Source: Anammoximicrobium sp032229885 | Lineage (GTDB): Bacteria > Planctomycetota > Planctomycetia > Pirellulales > Pirellulaceae | Direction: 5' to 3' | Assembly: GCA_032229885.1 (NCBI GenBank) | Contig: JAVYAJ010000349.1 | Coordinates: forward strand, 1-24,323 | Length of the DNA stretch: 24,323 bases | Part shown: one piece after another, positions 23,147 through 24,323 of the stretch | How the letters are laid out: every line of letters begins with the position of its first letter | Position numbering within the stretch: the stretch's first letter is position 1 | Program-made: the position numbers and the translations under genes | The notes under the pieces: generated by a model | What the model was told of the DNA's origin: nothing | Databases searched by the model: none | The model's input: the letters and a program-made list of their open reading frames with translations, nothing else

Positions 23147-24323
23147 ATGCAATCCACTGTCCAGTTTTCGAGCGGCGAGTTTGTGCCTCTGGAAATGCAC
23201 AAGGTGCGGGTTGTTCAGAAATTGAACCTGCTACCTGTCGAGGAACGGCTCGCAGCCATCGAAGGGGCGGGCTTCAACACATTCCTGCTGCAAAACGCGG
23301 ACGTGTTTTTGGATATGCTGACGGACAGCGGCACGAACGCCATGAGCGACCAGCAGGTTGCTTCGATGGCCGTCGCCGACGATGCCTACGCCGGCTCGGC
23401 TTCGTACACGAGGCTTCACGAGGCGATCGTCGAGGTGTTTGGAACCGAGTACTTCTTGCCGGTCCACCAGGGGCGCGCCGCCGAACACATCATCAGCCAG
23501 GTCTTTGTGAGCAAAAACGGCGTGGTGCCGATGAACTTTCACTTCACCACGACCAAGGCGCACATCGAGCTGGCCGGCGGACGGATCGCCGAGTTGTTTA
23601 CCGACGAAGCGCTCCAGATCAAGAGCGATTTCCCGTTCAAGGGCAACATGGATATTGCCAAAGTCGAAGCCTTGATCGCCACGAATGGCAAAGAGAACGT
23701 GCCCTACATTCGCATGGAAGCCGGCACCAATCTGATCGGCGGCCAGCCCTTTTCGGTCGCCAACATGCGCGAGGTTCGTCGTGTCTGTGACAAGCATGGG
23801 ATCCTGCTGGTGCTGGACGTTAGCCTGCTGGCCGAAAACGTCTACTTCGTCAAGACGCGCGAAGCCGAGTTCCGAGACGCCGACGTCAAGACGATCATCC
23901 GCAGCCTGTGTGATCTGGCGGATATCCTGTATTTTTCTAGCCGCAAAATCACCTGCACGCGCGGCGGCGGGATTGCCACGAAGAACCGGGATCTGTACCT
24001 GCAGATGCGCGATTTGGTCCCGCTGTTCGAGGGGTTTCTGACCTACGGCGGCATGTCGGTGCGCGAGATCGAAGCGATGGCGGTCGGGCTGCGCGAAACG
24101 CTGGACATGGACGTAATCAGCCAGTCGCCGCTGTTCATCAAGTACCTGGTCGACAGGCTGGAGGCCGCCGGGGTTCCGGTAGTTACGCCGCCCGGCGGTC
24201 TGGGCGCGCATCTGGACGCCAAGGGATTCCTGCCGCACGTCTCGCAACTCGAGTACCCGGCGGGCGCGTTGGGGGCGGCATTATTCATCGTCTCGGGCAT
24301 CCGCGGAATGGAACGCGGCACGA
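23147..24323 (+). CDS. tnaA: Tryptophanase-family beta-eliminating lyase (partial, 3' end cut)
   Basis: 392 codons of an open frame that runs off the window; the complete enzyme should have ~460-470 residues. This PLP fold-type I family (tryptophanase, tyrosine phenol-lyase) splits an aromatic amino acid into the aromatic ring compound, pyruvate and ammonia. Matching segments: LTDSGTNAMSDQQ, FLPVHQGRAAEHII, NFHFTTTKAHIELAGG, NLIGGQPFSVANMREVR, SSRKITCTRGGG with the PLP lysine at K267, and FLTYGGMSVREIEAMAVGLRE. The motif DATRCVEN of E. coli TnaA is here DVSLLAEN: the cofactor aspartate is kept but the next residues, including an Arg, differ, so the natural substrate may not be tryptophan. ATG 23147 is preceded by AAGG. 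No tnaC-like leader peptide is apparent. Confidence 0.88.
   Translation, partial: MQSTVQFSSGEFVPLEMHKVRVVQKLNLLPVEERLAAIEGAGFNTFLLQNADVFLDMLTDSGTNAMSDQQVASMAVADDAYAGSASYTRLHEAIVEVFGTEYFLPVHQGRAAEHIISQVFVSKNGVVPMNFHFTTTKAHIELAGGRIAELFTDEALQIKSDFPFKGNMDIAKVEALIATNGKENVPYIRMEAGTNLIGGQPFSVANMREVRRVCDKHGILLVLDVSLLAENVYFVKTREAEFRDADVKTIIRSLCDLADILYFSSRKITCTRGGGIATKNRDLYLQMRDLVPLFEGFLTYGGMSVREIEAMAVGLRETLDMDVISQSPLFIKYLVDRLEAAGVPVVTPPGGLGAHLDAKGFLPHVSQLEYPAGALGAALFIVSGIRGMERGT

Noticed and set aside
23231..24247. 338-codon minus-strand open frame at the window end
   Set aside because: It is the shadow of the tryptophanase-family gene, whose plus-strand frame has no stop before the window end and shows clear PLP-enzyme motifs.

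Overview
The window looks like a piece of a planctomycete chromosome, probably from the Pirellulales. This is inferred from gene content and style: a Tat-exported Gfo/Idh/MocA oxidoreductase, a secreted ceramidase-like protein, secreted PQQ-type propeller and zinc-ribbon/LysM envelope proteins, an Hanks-type kinase, STAS proteins, high GC, and intergenic repeats of the kind that produce spurious 'TRRVSEG' reading frames in planctomycete genomes. No rRNA, tRNA or CRISPR array was found.

Layout. 1-4.9 kb: an ISL3 transposase relic, then three minus-strand genes for cell-envelope proteins (a PQQ-like beta-propeller with a Pro/Ala-rich repetitive tail, a membrane-anchored zinc-ribbon protein, a LysM protein). 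4.9-6.7 kb: an Rrf2-type regulator with a near-consensus promoter, then stand-alone pncC. Two copies of a 70-bp repeat lie just 3' of these two genes. 7-10.3 kb: a divergent pair of exported proteins (Gfo/Idh/MocA oxidoreductase and neutral-ceramidase-like protein). 10.5-11.5 kb: ispH of the MEP isoprenoid pathway. 11.5-13.1 kb: IS wreckage, an internally deleted ISKra4-like element directly abutting the tail of an IS4-like transposase. 13.1-14.8 kb: one small hypothetical gene and then 1.5 kb of repeat-rich non-coding DNA.

14.8-19 kb is the housekeeping block on the plus strand: truA and a GT4-type glycosyltransferase (6 bp apart), then a Ser/Thr protein kinase and accA (2 bp apart). 19.4-20.5 kb: a DUF457/YdjM-like membrane hydrolase gene whose 3' end overlaps dtd, which is convergent. 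20.5-22.3 kb: a 200-bp polypyrimidine tract and three STAS-domain genes, two in tandem on the minus strand and one on the plus strand. 22.3-23.1 kb is non-coding with hairpin repeats. The window ends inside a tryptophanase-family gene.

The most unusual signals are: a G-rich, quadruplex-capable motif (core GGGCAGGGCAG) present six times, one copy forming a run of ten G inside the glycosyltransferase gene; the three-gene STAS cluster with no kinase or phosphatase beside it, whose third member lacks the usual phosphoacceptor serine; the tight kinase-accA coupling; and the gene-tail repeats. I see no convincing entirely new multi-gene system; the G-motif and STAS cluster are the best candidates for follow-up.
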